In this document: piece by piece, positions 46,780 through 57,861 of the stretch
Numbering within the stretch: the stretch's first letter is position 1
Layout of the letters: each line of letters opens with the position of its first letter
Source: Davidsoniella eucalypti
Taxonomy: Eukaryota; Ascomycota; Sordariomycetes; Microascales; Ceratocystidaceae
Reading direction: 5' to 3'
Length of the DNA stretch: 64,000 bases
NCBI GenBank assembly: GCA_004009845.1
Contig: RMBW01000037.1
Coordinates: 62,001-126,000, forward strand
Position numbers and translations under genes: made by a program
The notes under the pieces: generated by a model
Databases searched by the model: none
Seen by the model: the letters and a program-made list of their open reading frames with translations, nothing else
What the model was told of the DNA's origin: nothing

Positions 46780-47494
46780 GATGAACGATATCGATATAGC
46801 TAGCTAGCTTCAATGTTAAGCGAGCCTAAGCCTAGATAGAATACGGTAGATGTGCTAATTCAACTTGTGTAGATTTACTAGCAGGACAAGATCAAGTTCC
46901 TCCACCGGGGCTTGGTGTGTATACGGCGGGTTTTCCGGTTGATCAGTCAGTCAATTACAGTCGCGGCAGTCCGCTGGATAATATGCAAGCAACGTTGAGC
47001 AGGATATGCAGTTGCGGGAGTCGAGAGCGGGCAGCGTCGGAGGAGAGGTTGTCGAGATGGGAAAAAAGGAATGCGCAGTATTTATAGTAGTCGAAGAATG
47101 TACAAAGGAGAATCGACTGATGCGCGCTACCGCCTAGAGAAGCCGGTTCTAAAGCGCAGATGTGGCGCACTGACTAAGCAGAGGTGGCGATTGTTGTGTG
47201 GCACAGCATAGCGTCCAAGGTGCCTGGATTATGCGACTAAGAAGAGAGAGAGAGCTTAGAAGCTTTGCTTTAGCTAGAAAGGAAGCGAAGCCTGGTAAAG
47301 CAAAACGTCTCCAAGCAAACCAAACTAGAAACTACAACGTGAGCCCTTTAATCCAAATTTGTTTATCCAACCCGCAAAACACCGCTGTCTTTTTTCTGTT
47401 TTCCCTAATCAATCTCGATATCTTTGCCGACGGACACCACGATCCCGATACGAATAATAACTAGCCTCTGTATTTCCGCAGCGCAATATCAACA
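46780..47494. other. divergent promoter region, TOA2 and VMA16
   Basis: 715 bp without a recognisable gene. The short open frames on both strands lack motifs. The last 100 bp before the VMA16 ATG carry its promoter and leader. Confidence 0.6.
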
Positions 47495-48469
47495 ATGAGT
47501 CTTCTGACCTACGGCCTGGGGGCCTTCACCTCCATCGTCACGACTGCCGGCGCTCGTAAGTCCAGCCTAGAAAACGCCCTGTAGTGTTATTCTGCCTGCA
47601 CCGTCGCCATCTGGCAACGCATCACGACGCCGATTGCGCGCGCACTAACGATCGTCATCGCCTGCTCGATTTCCTCTCGCTACTTGCACTTTCTGGCTCG
47701 CCATGCTAACCGTGTATCTTCTTTTTTCTTCGTAGTCATGCTGTTTACTGGCAGCGGCGAGTCGTTCAATGTCGGCGAGTTCCTCGAGGCTGTTTCGCCC
47801 ATTGCCTGGGCTAGCATGGGCATCGGTCTGTGTATCGGCCTCTCTGTTGTCGGCGCTGCTTGGTGCGTTGTTTCCTCCTCTTTCTGCCGGCCTTGCGCTC
47901 TTTTAATCCCCCACCCGCCGCCCCGAAGCGCACCATTTCGATTGAACCCGCCATAGCTAACTGATGCATGCTTTGATTTGCTGTAGGGGTATCTTCCTGA
48001 CCGGCTCGACTATTCTCGGTGCTGGCGTTAAAGCGCCGCGCATCCGTACCAAGAACCTGATTTCCATTATTTTCTGCGAGGTTGTCGCCATCTACGGCGT
48101 CATTATGGCCATCGTCTTCTCGTCCAAGATCAACAAGGTCGACGGTGCCGAGGCCTTCTCAGGCAACAGCTATTTCACCGGCTATGCCCTGTTCTGGTCT
48201 GGCCTGACCGTCGGCTTCTGCAACCTAATTTGCGGTGTTTCCGTCGGTATCAACGGCAGTGGTGCTGCTCTGGCTGATGCCGCGGATCCTTCTCTGTACG
48301 TCACCCATTAGTCTTCAAATTCCGTCACTCGATTCCATACTAATCATCTGTTGTATGTAGGTTTGTCAAGATCCTCGTCATCGAAATTTTCAGCTCTGTT
48401 CTAGGCCTATTTGGTCTGATTATCGGCCTTCTGGTCTCTGGAAAGGCCCCTAACTTTGGCGCCAACTAG
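47495..48469 (+). CDS. VMA16: V-type ATPase c'' proteolipid subunit
   Basis: This is a membrane rotor subunit of the vacuolar proton pump. Four exons fit: 47495-47555, 47736-47862, 47987-48295 and 48361-48469, giving 201 residues. Five hydrophobic segments are visible. WASMGIGLCIGLSVVGAAWGIFL and GAGVKAPRIRTKNL separate this subunit from c and c'. The proton-carrying glutamate sits in IIFCEVVAIYG. The ending SGKAPNFGAN is typical. Exon 2's acceptor at 47735 follows a 180-bp intron. All four exons close in phase. Confidence 0.97.
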
Positions 48470-48965
48470 AGCGCACTCGATCATCTTGCCCGACTACTAT
48501 CTCGTACACAGCACGTTCAATACGTCACGAGTCAACTCTCTCAAATCCATGCACCAAGTCTTGCCAGTCTTGGTGCTATAGGAAGGAGCCCATGTTATAT
48601 TATCAACTTGCTGGCTTGTCACAGTGTAGCGCCAGCCGAAGCGCTGCAGTCTGGTCCCTTTTTTTATTCTCATTTCGCTTTGTTTCTTTTTTGGTCAACC
48701 ACATCTAGCATTGTTCGCAACTTCGTTGGCGATATATTAAATGGCGTTAAATCTTGGGTAGAATTGGCATGGGAGGCTCAAATCCAAGTACATTGCACAA
48801 CGATCGTTTTTGTAGACAGGCCGCAATGTACCTGCACCCCCCATTACAACTATTTGTTTTGCTTATATATATGTACTCACAAAAGATCTTCTTTTTTTCT
48901 TCTTCTTTACTGCTTGATCTCACGTGTCGTAGACTGTAAGGTATTACTAACTATAAACTGGCTAG
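48470..48965. other. spacer between convergent VMA16 and cnxE
   Basis: 3' flanks of two convergent genes, with T-rich tracts near 48655-48700 and 48890-48910. No coding sequence was recognised. Confidence 0.6.
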
Positions 48966-51157
48966 CTATAGTCCGTGAATAGATCCCATCAGCAGCGCAC
49001 TAACCTTCGAGCCGGCTTTCACTGGCTCCGTACCACTCGGCATACATAGCAATGCGTTTGCTGATCGCAAACTACCAACCTTGGAGCTTCTCTGACCGCC
49101 TGTACTCAGCGCCGTAAGATTTCCATCACTGTTGATAGACACGACGGCGCGGTGATATTCCGGCCGAGACTTATCAAGCGATATATCCTCCCCCAGGACA
49201 ACAATAGCACGTGGAAGGCCAGCCTTCTCTTCACCAGCCATATAGTGCAAAGCCGGAAGAACAAACAGATGAAAGGTGACCAAGGCCGAAGCTGGGTTAC
49301 CCGGAAGAGAGAAGATAGTTCTCTTGGTGCGCACGCCATCACTTGATTTGAAGGGAATAGTTGCAAACGTCGTCGGTTTTCCAGGCTTCATACTCACGCG
49401 GCCAAAATGGATAGTACCACCTAAAGCCCGCTCGATCGTAGGTTTAAGAAGATCCAACTCACCCATGGAGACACCGCCAGAAGTCACGATGACGTCAACA
49501 CGACGCATGCTAGAACGCAGAGTCTCTTCCAGTGACCCGGCTTTATCCTTTGCGATGCCGAGATCAACAGCTTGGAAGCCCCACTGGCGGACCGCAGACA
49601 CGAGGGTTATTCTGTTGGTATCGCGGACTTCACCAAGCTTTAGGTCGCCGGGCCGGTCATGTTCGATTATCTCGTCGCCAGTTGATAAAACACCGACTAC
49701 AGGGCGTCGGAATATGGGTACTTGGGCTACACCTACTGCGGCTAGGACGCCGATTTCTCCACCGACACCAGTGATTTTCTCGCCTTTCTTGAGTACCATA
49801 GTCCCCTTAGAGATATCACTGCCTACTTCACGTACATTCTCTCCCAGCTTAACGCCGTCAGCGAGAATCTCAACTTCCGTCTCTTCCTTGCCGTCTTCGG
49901 TGGTGCTCTTGAGAATAGTGTCTTCTACCATGATGACGGAGGCAGCACCCGGAGGTAATGGCGCACCGGTCGTGATGCGAGCAATCTCGCCTTCCTTGAG
50001 GCCTTTAACTTTGCCTGGAGCAGCATGGGATACGGCGACAACCGGGAACACACCCTTCAGATTGCCGTCCTTGGGTACGACGACGGCATAACCGTCGACA
50101 ATGCTAGCGCGAAAGGCGGGTACGTTTTCAAGCGCTAAGACATCGTTAGCGATGATACTGCCGACTAGATCAGTGGTCACTGCAGCTTGGATGACTTCCG
50201 GCGCTGGCACATTCTCTTTAATCAGCAATAGGGCATCGTCGACACTAAGCATTGGATATGGAGATTCCCGATGACGCCGTGAGGGACCAAGTGACAGGTC
50301 GTTGGAAATCGCAGCTAGATCTCCTGGATTCGTATGGCGCACCAGATGGCCATGGCCGTGGCCTCCTCCGTGGCCGTGTGCCGAGTGGCTATGGCTATGG
50401 CTGTGATCATGATCATGCTGGTGATGGTGGTGGTGGTTACTGTGGGCGTGGCTATGATCGTGAGTGCTTTGCGTAGATCGAGATCCTGAGATGCCCGCTT
50501 CTGTCTCGAGTTTCTTTGTGCCACCTTTATGCAGAGATCTAGAGTCTGCTCCAGATGCCTGGAGACAGGCGTGGGGAAGGGTCTTTATAATGGCCCCTAG
50601 ATTCTCGCGAGCGCCCTTTGGTGAGCCGGGGAGTGTGACGATTAGTGATTGCTTACGGACACCTGCAACTGGCCGAGACATCATAGCAACTATGAGATGT
50701 TAATAGAGAATCCATCGGTATAGTGAAGATGGGTGCATACAGGGTGTTACTTGGAGAGAGTATGATATCATGGCATGAACAATGCCTGGTGCTTGTTTCT
50801 CTAACAGAGGGGATACCGCCTATACCCATTTTAACTTTGGTTAGTAGCAAGATTTAAATATATGTGCTGTTCAAATTTACTTACTTCCGGTGTCATGTCA
50901 CTCTTAGAGAAGCCGGTTCCCCCACTAGTTACGATCAGGTTTAGCAAATCGCTTCCTTCTTGATCTGACCATGCTATGATCTGTTTCTGGATTTGGTCTT
51001 TGTCGTCAGATACAATCTTCTGGTCAATAATAGACCAATTAGCAGTCTGTTCATTGAATACAGACTGCAAAGTATCGACGCAACCGTCAGATGAGGGGTC
51101 TCTTGCCGCAGTCGTAGATACTATCAACAAAGCAACTTTGAACTGTGGCGCTGCCAT
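48966..51157 (-). CDS. cnxE: molybdenum cofactor synthesis protein, MoaB/MogA-MoeA fusion (gephyrin/CnxE type)
   Basis: This bifunctional enzyme adenylylates molybdopterin (G domain) and inserts molybdenum (E domain). Three exons fit: 51157-50885, 50819-50741 and 50689-48966, giving 691 residues. The G domain occupies about residues 1-160 with TSGGTGFSKSDMTPE and MMSRPVAGVR. The E domain runs from about residue 260 (MLSVDDALLLI) through FRASIVDGYAV, ITTGAPLPPGA, VVGVLSTGDEI, VTSGGVSMGELD and SLPGNPASALVTFHLF. The linker at about residues 194-236 is extraordinarily histidine-rich (21 His in 43 residues). Exon 2 ends after CACCCT before GTATGC, which restores the family string TPFAMMSRP. Domain order G-E is the fungal and animal one; plants have E-G. 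Confidence 0.95.
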
Positions 51158-51439
51158 GTTTTTGGCTGTTAGCTCGTGAGCTATAAATTAAGCTTGGTTT
51201 AGCTTTGTATTGTTTGCGAAAAACAGAATGAAGTATATCAACAAAAGCTGAACTCTGATGTCTTCGTTGATGTGAGCTTCATATAAGTTATCCGTCTGTG
51301 TCACTGGGGGTTAATAACCCTACTGAGACTGGAGTGGGTCATATCCTGTTCTAAGTAAATTTATCGCTTCGCAATCAGAGAGTTCGTTTATACATGAACT
51401 TAAACCAACATAAATCCATTCACTTCATTGTCGCAAATC

Positions 51440-52075
51440 ATGGTCAGAATAAAAGAGAGATACCTTCTCATCAACGTGGTTCAGCCACCAAATCCGACCT
51501 TCCATAAGCGCAACTCCAATCTGCCTGATTATGTTGCCCTTCATCGGCCCATCACCGATAACCTTCATCCTCGCGTTTTAATGAAACTGATCCGCGCCGA
51601 AGTAGCTGCTCTCTTTGGAAACTATGGTCTTGGAGCTGCGGATGTTGGTCTATCAAGTATGTACCATCACAACCTCTCAAAGTTCCTCTATGGCGATGTC
51701 TGTATTTTAGTTATATTGTCCATCTTCACGGAATTTATACTTATATATCATGCTATAATAGTCAAATATTGCTCTGCTGCCACTGCTACATTCATTTTGA
51801 AAGTCTCGCGCAAGCATTACCGCCTCGTTTGGGCGGCGCTCACTATGATCACAGAGATCCCAGGAAGCCAAATCCCATATAGCTTCCAAGTCGTCCATGT
51901 CAGTGGCACTATTCGTAAAGCCGAGGAAGAAGCCATTCGTAGAGCTAGACGCCTCATTCTGGCTGCAAAAGATAGCGCAACAAATGGCCTCGATAATGGC
52001 ATGTTACAGGCAACTTTCAGCCAAGGAGACGATAACATGGACATAGACGGCTCATCTGATGGCGGGAATCAATGA
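51440..52075 (+). CDS. POP5: RNase P/MRP protein subunit Pop5
   Basis: This subunit takes part in tRNA 5' processing and rRNA processing. Two exons fit: 51440-51656 and 51762-52075, giving 176 residues. MVRIKERYLLIN, LMKLIRAEVAALFGNYG, SAATATFILKVSRKHYRLVWAALT and VVHVSGTIRKAEEEAIRRARRLI are Pop5 hallmarks. The 105-bp intron is a multiple of three and has no stop, so the unspliced reading frame stays open and would insert 35 mostly hydrophobic residues. It has a GTATGT donor and an ATAATAG acceptor, and removing it restores the family spacing before the SAATATF strand. The acidic tail (DDNMDIDGSSDGGNQ) is common in fungal members. Confidence 0.93.
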   Translation: MVRIKERYLLINVVQPPNPTFHKRNSNLPDYVALHRPITDNLHPRVLMKLIRAEVAALFGNYGLGAADVGLSSMYHHNLSKFLYGDVCILVILSIFTEFILIYHAIIVKYCSAATATFILKVSRKHYRLVWAALTMITEIPGSQIPYSFQVVHVSGTIRKAEEEAIRRARRLILAAKDSATNGLDNGMLQATFSQGDDNMDIDGSSDGGNQ

Positions 52076-52293
52076 AAGGGCACAACAGAGCCTACGAAAA
52101 AAATCAATGACTGTAGAGTGGTAGACGCCATAGGTATCTTGATTTGATTTGATTATATCTCACGTCTACCTAAATCACTAAGATCATACGACTCCAGCAC
52201 AGGCAAGACCATTCGCTTGTTCAGAGCCATCTGAGTATGCCACCATGTCAAAGAGGGAGATGTTGTTGGGCATAGCTTGGTAACTTTCTTTAG

Positions 52294-52933
52294 TTATCTC
52301 GCTTCGTGTGAGGCGTGCTGGGGGTTTGGTGTGGATCCTGGGGAGCAGGACACGGCGTGGGAGGTGGGGTTAGCCGGAGTTTTGCGATAGTTCAAGGGAC
52401 GTCTATTCGACGGGGATACTTCATCACTATCTATCTCCATCTCGGCGAGGGGAGCGAAAGAGTTCGAGGAACTCACGTTGGCAGTGGGGGCTCGTGAGAT
52501 GGTCTCTCGACCCTCCGAGATGGCGGAAGCAGCCTTCCCAGACTCCTGGGCCTCCTTGCGATGCTTCTTGCGGAGCTCTCGAAGTTTGGCGGTGTCTGGT
52601 GGGACAATGACGCCTTTCGAGCAGGTTGGTCTCGCTCAGCACTTGCGGTTATTGGCCTTATGTGGGCCGCCGCTGTTGATGCAACTCTTGGGCGAGTTGC
52701 AGTCACCAGTATGGGACGCCACCGCACTTGGCACATGCCTCGTGACAGAACTGGGACCTGTGAAAGCCCCAGCATCTTCCACACTGATGGGTGACTGGCT
52801 GTGGGTGGATTCGTCTTGAGAACGAACTCTGGCAAATCTGGAACTTGTTCACTTCTTTAGGGAAGAAGAAGGTCATTTGCAGACACAAGTTCTTGTGGTT
52901 GTTCTTGGTCCATTGGACCTCAACCGGCGCCAC
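52294..52933 (-). mobile_element. LINE ORF1 (gag-like, zinc-knuckle) remnant
   Basis: On the minus strand the sequence reads CGRCWGFH, C-x4-CAKCGG, then in the next frame a C-x5-C knuckle followed by GPHKANNRKC. This is a set of CCHC-like knuckles typical of Tad1/I-type LINE ORF1 proteins. A frameshift lies near 52690-52700 and a stop near 52640-52650. After it comes a charged helix (LRELRKKHRKEAQE) and a Ser/Pro-rich end at 52294. It is decayed, and no ORF2 lies beside it. The link to the LINE at 1-1703 is plausible by family but unproven. Confidence 0.72.
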
Positions 52934-53506
52934 TCCAGTGTGCGCAGGTTAGTCAAATAAAAATGGTGACGGAGCTGTTCTAGTAATGCTGATTGTATAT
53001 ATAAATACTAGTTATTAATTTCTGGAACTTGATTATATTTATCCTCTCCCCGAATCACGAAGATTATATTCACTAGCGGCTGCCGGAGCTCTTCGCTGGC
53101 GGCTCTTATGACCAGGTGCCTTCTTGTTGACTGTGGGACTTTACTTTCTATTCTGGTAGTCTCATAAAAAGAGATCTGCTGCAAGCGGAAAGACTGAAAA
53201 GTTTGCAAGGAAAAGCCAGCAACAACAACAAAATAACAAGTGGGCTATTTGGTAGGACATAATACGAATGAAAAAGTTGGAAAAGCCTTTTGCAAAGTCC
53301 GAGTTTAGTTTCCTTGCCATAAGATCTTACACAGACCTTGGAACTCCATTTCACTATATTGATATTTCTAGTATAACTCAGCACCACAAAATGTGTATCT
53401 GGCAGCTTCATATCCAGGACTCAAATCCTAACAAACCTAAGTTACATAATTCAATATATCATAAACAAACATTTTGCCGTAATCTCAGTACTTAAACGTT
53501 TTGGTG
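52934..53506. other. AT-rich spacer between LINE remnant and FunK1 pseudogene
   Basis: No gene was seen. Short open frames on both strands lack motifs. It separates two decayed elements and is probably repeat-derived. Confidence 0.5.
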
Positions 53507-54854
53507 CTATTCTAGGGTTCTAATAATACTGCTGTAGGCCTCTAGAATGGGGATGTAGAGCTGGTCAGGATCGCCCTCTGGTGTTCCAAGTTGATATGCT
53601 GTATCCCCAAACAAAATTGGTCTGATTGTTAAGCATAAATGCTTCACAACATTTAACGGCTCTGGGAACTCATCCATTATACGATCGAGTCCAGCTGAAG
53701 TCATACCTCCCAACTTGTCATTAGCAATGTAATCTAGGCTTCCAACCTCCCACCTTCGAAGACGATCCGTATCTTTCTTCTGTTTAATATCACCAAGCCC
53801 ATTGTTCCATGATTGGCGTGCACACATCCAAATCAAAACATAAAAGAACGACGCTAGGTCATGGCTAGGTCATGGCGATAGGTATGGTCAACCCCCTCCA
53901 GAACCTGAATTGCCATGAATCGAATCGTATCTGCTCGATGTTTCGCACCACTTGGACCACTATCCTGTATCTTGGCTAGATCGAGATCAATAAGCATACC
54001 ACTGAAGCCATCTGCAGTCTTAGGGTCTGTGATGATGATGTTGTTTGTTGAAATGTCCCGGTGAAGAATTCTGCCCGTCATGTAAAGGGACCTGTGAGCT
54101 TTTATAGCATCTCGCAGTGCTTCAAGTAACTCCCTCACTGTCTGGAAGCTTTTGAGGTGACGACCAGCAGAGGAAACAACAATGCAGTAGTAGATCTTAT
54201 TGTCCCAAGAAACCTCAGTAGTAGACTGATTTGTGTTAATTGATGGCAGACCAGAATTGTTTTGTGATTTCTTCTTTGACAAGGGGGTATCGGTAGATAG
54301 GTGATTAGATGCTTGCTTTCGTTGTTGGCTGGAGGGTAATGATGAGGTTAGTGATTTTGAACTTGGAGATATATGATGTCTGTCTTGATGGTGAAATCAG
54401 TGCTGTGGCGGAAACTCTAGGTGTTCTCGTAGCTCTTAGGTGGATGTGATTCGACAATGGGATATCATCCTGTTCACACCCTCAACACCCGTTCTTGTGC
54501 TAGCTTCAGGTGTTCAGCTTCCGGAGTCCGCTTTTCCGGGACCCATGAAAACTTGGCAACATGTCCATTACTTGTGGTAAAGCATGTGGTTGCTCGACAG
54601 ATAGCTGCAGTCTGTCTTGCAATTTGCACACTTAGTCTTATACTTGAGCCCTGTAGCTCAATATGGTGATGCCCATCCACAGATTTGATGAATGTGTCAT
54701 GGAAGCCACCGACACCACGAAACGTACAGTCCTCAATCTCAAGGAAGAGCCCTCTCAATACGTTGGCCTGTTTCACTATCACAAAGTCGACTAGAGCTAG
54801 CCTTGATAGGTATAAATGGGAGCGAGTAGGCGGTGGGGGTACCTTTGTGGTCAT
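53507..54854 (-). pseudogene. FunK1-type fungal protein kinase, broken by frameshifts and stops
   Basis: Read on the minus strand, the N-terminal part (54854-54474) holds ICRATTCFTT and AKFSWVPEKRTPEAEHLKLAQER, with the kinase lysine in AKFSW. The frame shifts near 54480, and stops follow near 54440 and 54390. The catalytic part (about 54282-53854) holds LHRDISTNNIIITD near 54055 and LIDLDLAKI, where FunK1 kinases have DLD instead of DFG. It then meets an 11-bp tandem duplication (53854-53875) that shifts the frame and creates a stop. The downstream part (53836-53507) carries the C-lobe (LIWMCARQSW, LRRWEVGSLDYIANDKLG, MDEFPEPLNVVKHL). The domain order is complete, so the gene died by small lesions rather than truncation. 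FunK1 kinases are expanded accessory kinases of mushrooms and some ascomycetes; their targets are unknown. Confidence 0.85.
53854..53875. repeat. perfect 11-bp tandem duplication inside the FunK1 pseudogene
   Basis: CTAGGTCATGG occurs twice in direct succession (53854-53864 and 53865-53875). On the coding strand the second copy shifts the frame and creates a stop codon directly after the conserved YRHDL motif. With one copy the frame would run on into the next conserved segment. Confidence 0.92.
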
Positions 54855-55106
54855 GTGACAATTGCCATACCAAGGGTTTGTCTAATAAGCGCTATTGGGA
54901 CTTTAGACTCCACCATGCTCGTTAAACCAAATCCATATATTAGGACTTCAAATTGCTTCATTATAAGCATTTCTTTTTATATTTTCTATTAAAATGTGGT
55001 CATTATCCTCATACATTACTAAAACAAGCTTTAAACCTTCTCTACTTTGGTATTTTTGCTCTTATCCCAGAAATCTACATTATACATCCAATAGCTCTAT
55101 CAGTAG

Positions 55107-56304
55107 CTAAGTTGGTTTCTTGCGCACTATCTTGACACCAATATCTTCTGGGACACGCATATCGCCAAAGTCTGGATCCATCATATCAACATCAGGTTGG
55201 CTCTCACCAGCCATGCTTGCGGCTAGCCTTTGCTGCTCCTCCCATTCCTCCTGCTCAGCCTTATCCCATTCCTCTTTATTATCGATCCAGCGCTCCTGGA
55301 TATCGACGCCATCGCCCATGCTGCTTTCATTACGCATGGCAACTTGCCAAACAGTGTCGTTTGCACCTTCCGAGCCACCGAATACATAACCACCAGCGCG
55401 ATCAATAACGCGCAGAAGATGCATCATACTCTTCTTGTTTTCCACGGCAAGCACTTCGTACCGTACTAGACCGTAGCTTTCTATCATGTTGCCAACGGCT
55501 TCGTTGAGTCTGCTGTACTTCTCGTTGTTCATGACGGGAGATTCTTGTTCGAGGTACTGCGTGAGATATGAAAGGTCGTCGACGTCGGTGTAGTAGTCGA
55601 GATTAAATGGTAACGGGCCATAGGCGGAGACTTTGTCGATTTTCGTGAAAACGTTAATGTGTGGCATGTCCATTTGAATCATGGCTCGCAATGATAGTAG
55701 TAGGTTCGATATGTAAAGGGATGGCTGTGTCAAGCAGTACGAATCTGAGAGGTGGACAGCTACCATCTGTTCTGGAGTCAGCAATCATAATCAAACATAA
55801 TGGGGTTCTTGATATACCTACTCTGTACCCGATCTTCTGGAGCTTAAGAATGATGTTTCGTAATGAATTGTGGTGTGTGTATAGCTCGACCTGACCAGGG
55901 CAGTCGAAGATGACGTAGTCTCGATCGAATTCCTTCAAGCTTCCCTCAAGCCAGTCAAAGTTGTGTTCGAGTTCTTCCAGCGCATATAGCATTGCGCCGT
56001 TGGGGCCGAGCTTGTCATCCTTCATGACATCTTCAAGCTTGACTAGATCCCGGATGTCGATAGCGCGTGGATAGTTTGTGTTTTCATTGGCCGGGTCTAA
56101 GTTCACTACTGAGCAGGCACGGCCGATGGCACCTAGAAATTGGAGCACTGAAAGTTGGAATGTCAGCGTCTGTTCAAGTAGAACTTGTATGTTCTAGGTG
56201 CCCAAGTTTGCGCAGACTCTAGAAACAAGGCGAGACTTACTGCCATCACAATAGGTGCTCTTGCCTGCTCCAGGGCTTCCGATAACAAGCTGGCCAAAGG
56301 GCAT
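55107..56304 (-). CDS. GPN2: GPN-loop GTPase 2
   Basis: GPN GTPases help assemble and import RNA polymerases II and III. Three exons fit: 56304-56241, 56147-55818 and 55771-55107, giving 352 residues. The P-loop GSPGAGKST is at residues 9-17, VVNLDPAN follows, the diagnostic GPN tripeptide is at residues 69-71, DCPGQVELYTHH is the G3 region, and TKID is the guanine-specificity motif. The sequences MPFGQLVIG and FNLDYYTDVDDLSYL favour GPN2 over GPN1 or GPN3. The C-terminus is acidic and ends in a basic patch (VKIVRKKPT). The second donor (AGAGTAG then GTATATC) was chosen because it keeps frame with VAVHLSDSYC. Confidence 0.93.
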
Positions 56305-57861
56305 CGTTGAAGTTGATATTCTGGTTAGTGCGCCGGCTTTCTTGTAGTAGATAGATTAAAACGTTGTTGTTGGGTCGCGAGATGGCAGTTTCAATTTTGC
56401 GACAGAAGACGAAAGACATTACAGAATCTTAGTTTGGTTGCTAGTGGGTGGGGGCGCTAAAGCTTTTATTACTTTTATTAACAAATCTAGATTCATGTAG
56501 TTTTTCACTATTTGAATGTGGAGTGGTTAGTCAAATACGGGAGAATAATTATATTCTGTATTGAATAAACAATTTATGGGCTATCAAGAGTACTTTGATT
56601 ACAAATTGTGTTCCTAAGAGTGTCCTTGTTGACATATTTGAAGTTTGATACATACAACCCTAGCATAACGGATACCACAGACCCTAGAAGTAGTAGCAAA
56701 ATGAGGAAAATATTTAGAATTAAACATGATGTAAAAAGCTGTATGAGAACAACCATTCATTCTTTTTATATATGTCCAGGGGAAAACGTTATTCACGGGA
56801 GAGTCTGGAAAACCATAGATTCCGGAGCCAAATTTACGCCATACGTCAAGTGCATAGTCCGAGTTTGAAACCTGGACTTTGCATTTGGCTTATCTCTCTT
56901 TTCTAGGATGTGTGATTATTTATGATTTATTAGGGTCTATCTTCAGTAAAAAAGCAATAGATAAAAGTATCAAATAACTTAAAAATCGCCTATTTTGCTA
57001 GTGTTGGTTATTTCGAGCATTTATATGTATGTCTGGACTAAAATCAAGTCTGTCTTAGACACCACCTTTTATTGTTGCGGGTAGGTAACTATGCCTTCCC
57101 AAATTACAAAGCTATAGTGTTGGGTATAACTGGATTTGAGCACTTGAGAGTACAGTATATAGCTTCAAATATTGAACGGAATCTGTAATCATGTCAAAGT
57201 CTTCAAATTAATGCTATTAGCCACCATTAACTTCAACTTATAATTATGAGATTGTAGAACAATTTGTCTCCGTTGGGTTCAACTTAATCATATAAGGGAT
57301 AAAGTCTATGGGGCTGTAAAATATATGATAGCCATTGCTGTGTCTTATAAGATCGTCTAACTAACTGCCTCCCTTTCATAATTTTTTTTTGTATCTTGGG
57401 GTGATTTAAAAATCGACGGCAGATAGTATCTAATGGTTATGTTAGTCAGCACAGAAAAAAAACATGTGACATGTGGATACGGTTCATTCTTCATTTCTAG
57501 CTCCCCACTGGTCCCACATGCAGAGTCTGCAACTTCGACTATTTTAACGTTCCAGCGCCATTTTCTTTTGTTTTCTTCTTTTGTCTTCAACTTGCCTTGG
57601 TTATTGCGACTACATTGCTTGTGCCTGGTAAATCTCATACCATAAACTGCAGTGACATCTGCGACCTGCTACTTCGTGTCTGGTCGGATCACATAATGTG
57701 ATAGCTTCTTGTGTCTGCTCCGAACCTGGAGCTTCTGCACGTGATCAACAACACCCTCACAACACAGTTGAGCTTCTATCCTCTAGATTCACATCTTCCT
57801 TTTTCCTCTCATTCTATCTCGTCTTCCAACGATATATCGGCCATCGCCTATCCTATCCACT
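56305..57861. other. divergent intergenic region, GPN2 and NTE1
   Basis: About 1.55 kb of AT-rich sequence with no recognised gene; open frames are short. The final 200 bp before 57862 are CT-rich and are probably the NTE1 leader and promoter. Confidence 0.55.

Noticed and set aside
52478..52819. 113-codon plus-strand open frame at 52.5-52.8 kb
   Set aside because: The minus strand shows zinc knuckles of a LINE ORF1; the plus frame is its shadow.
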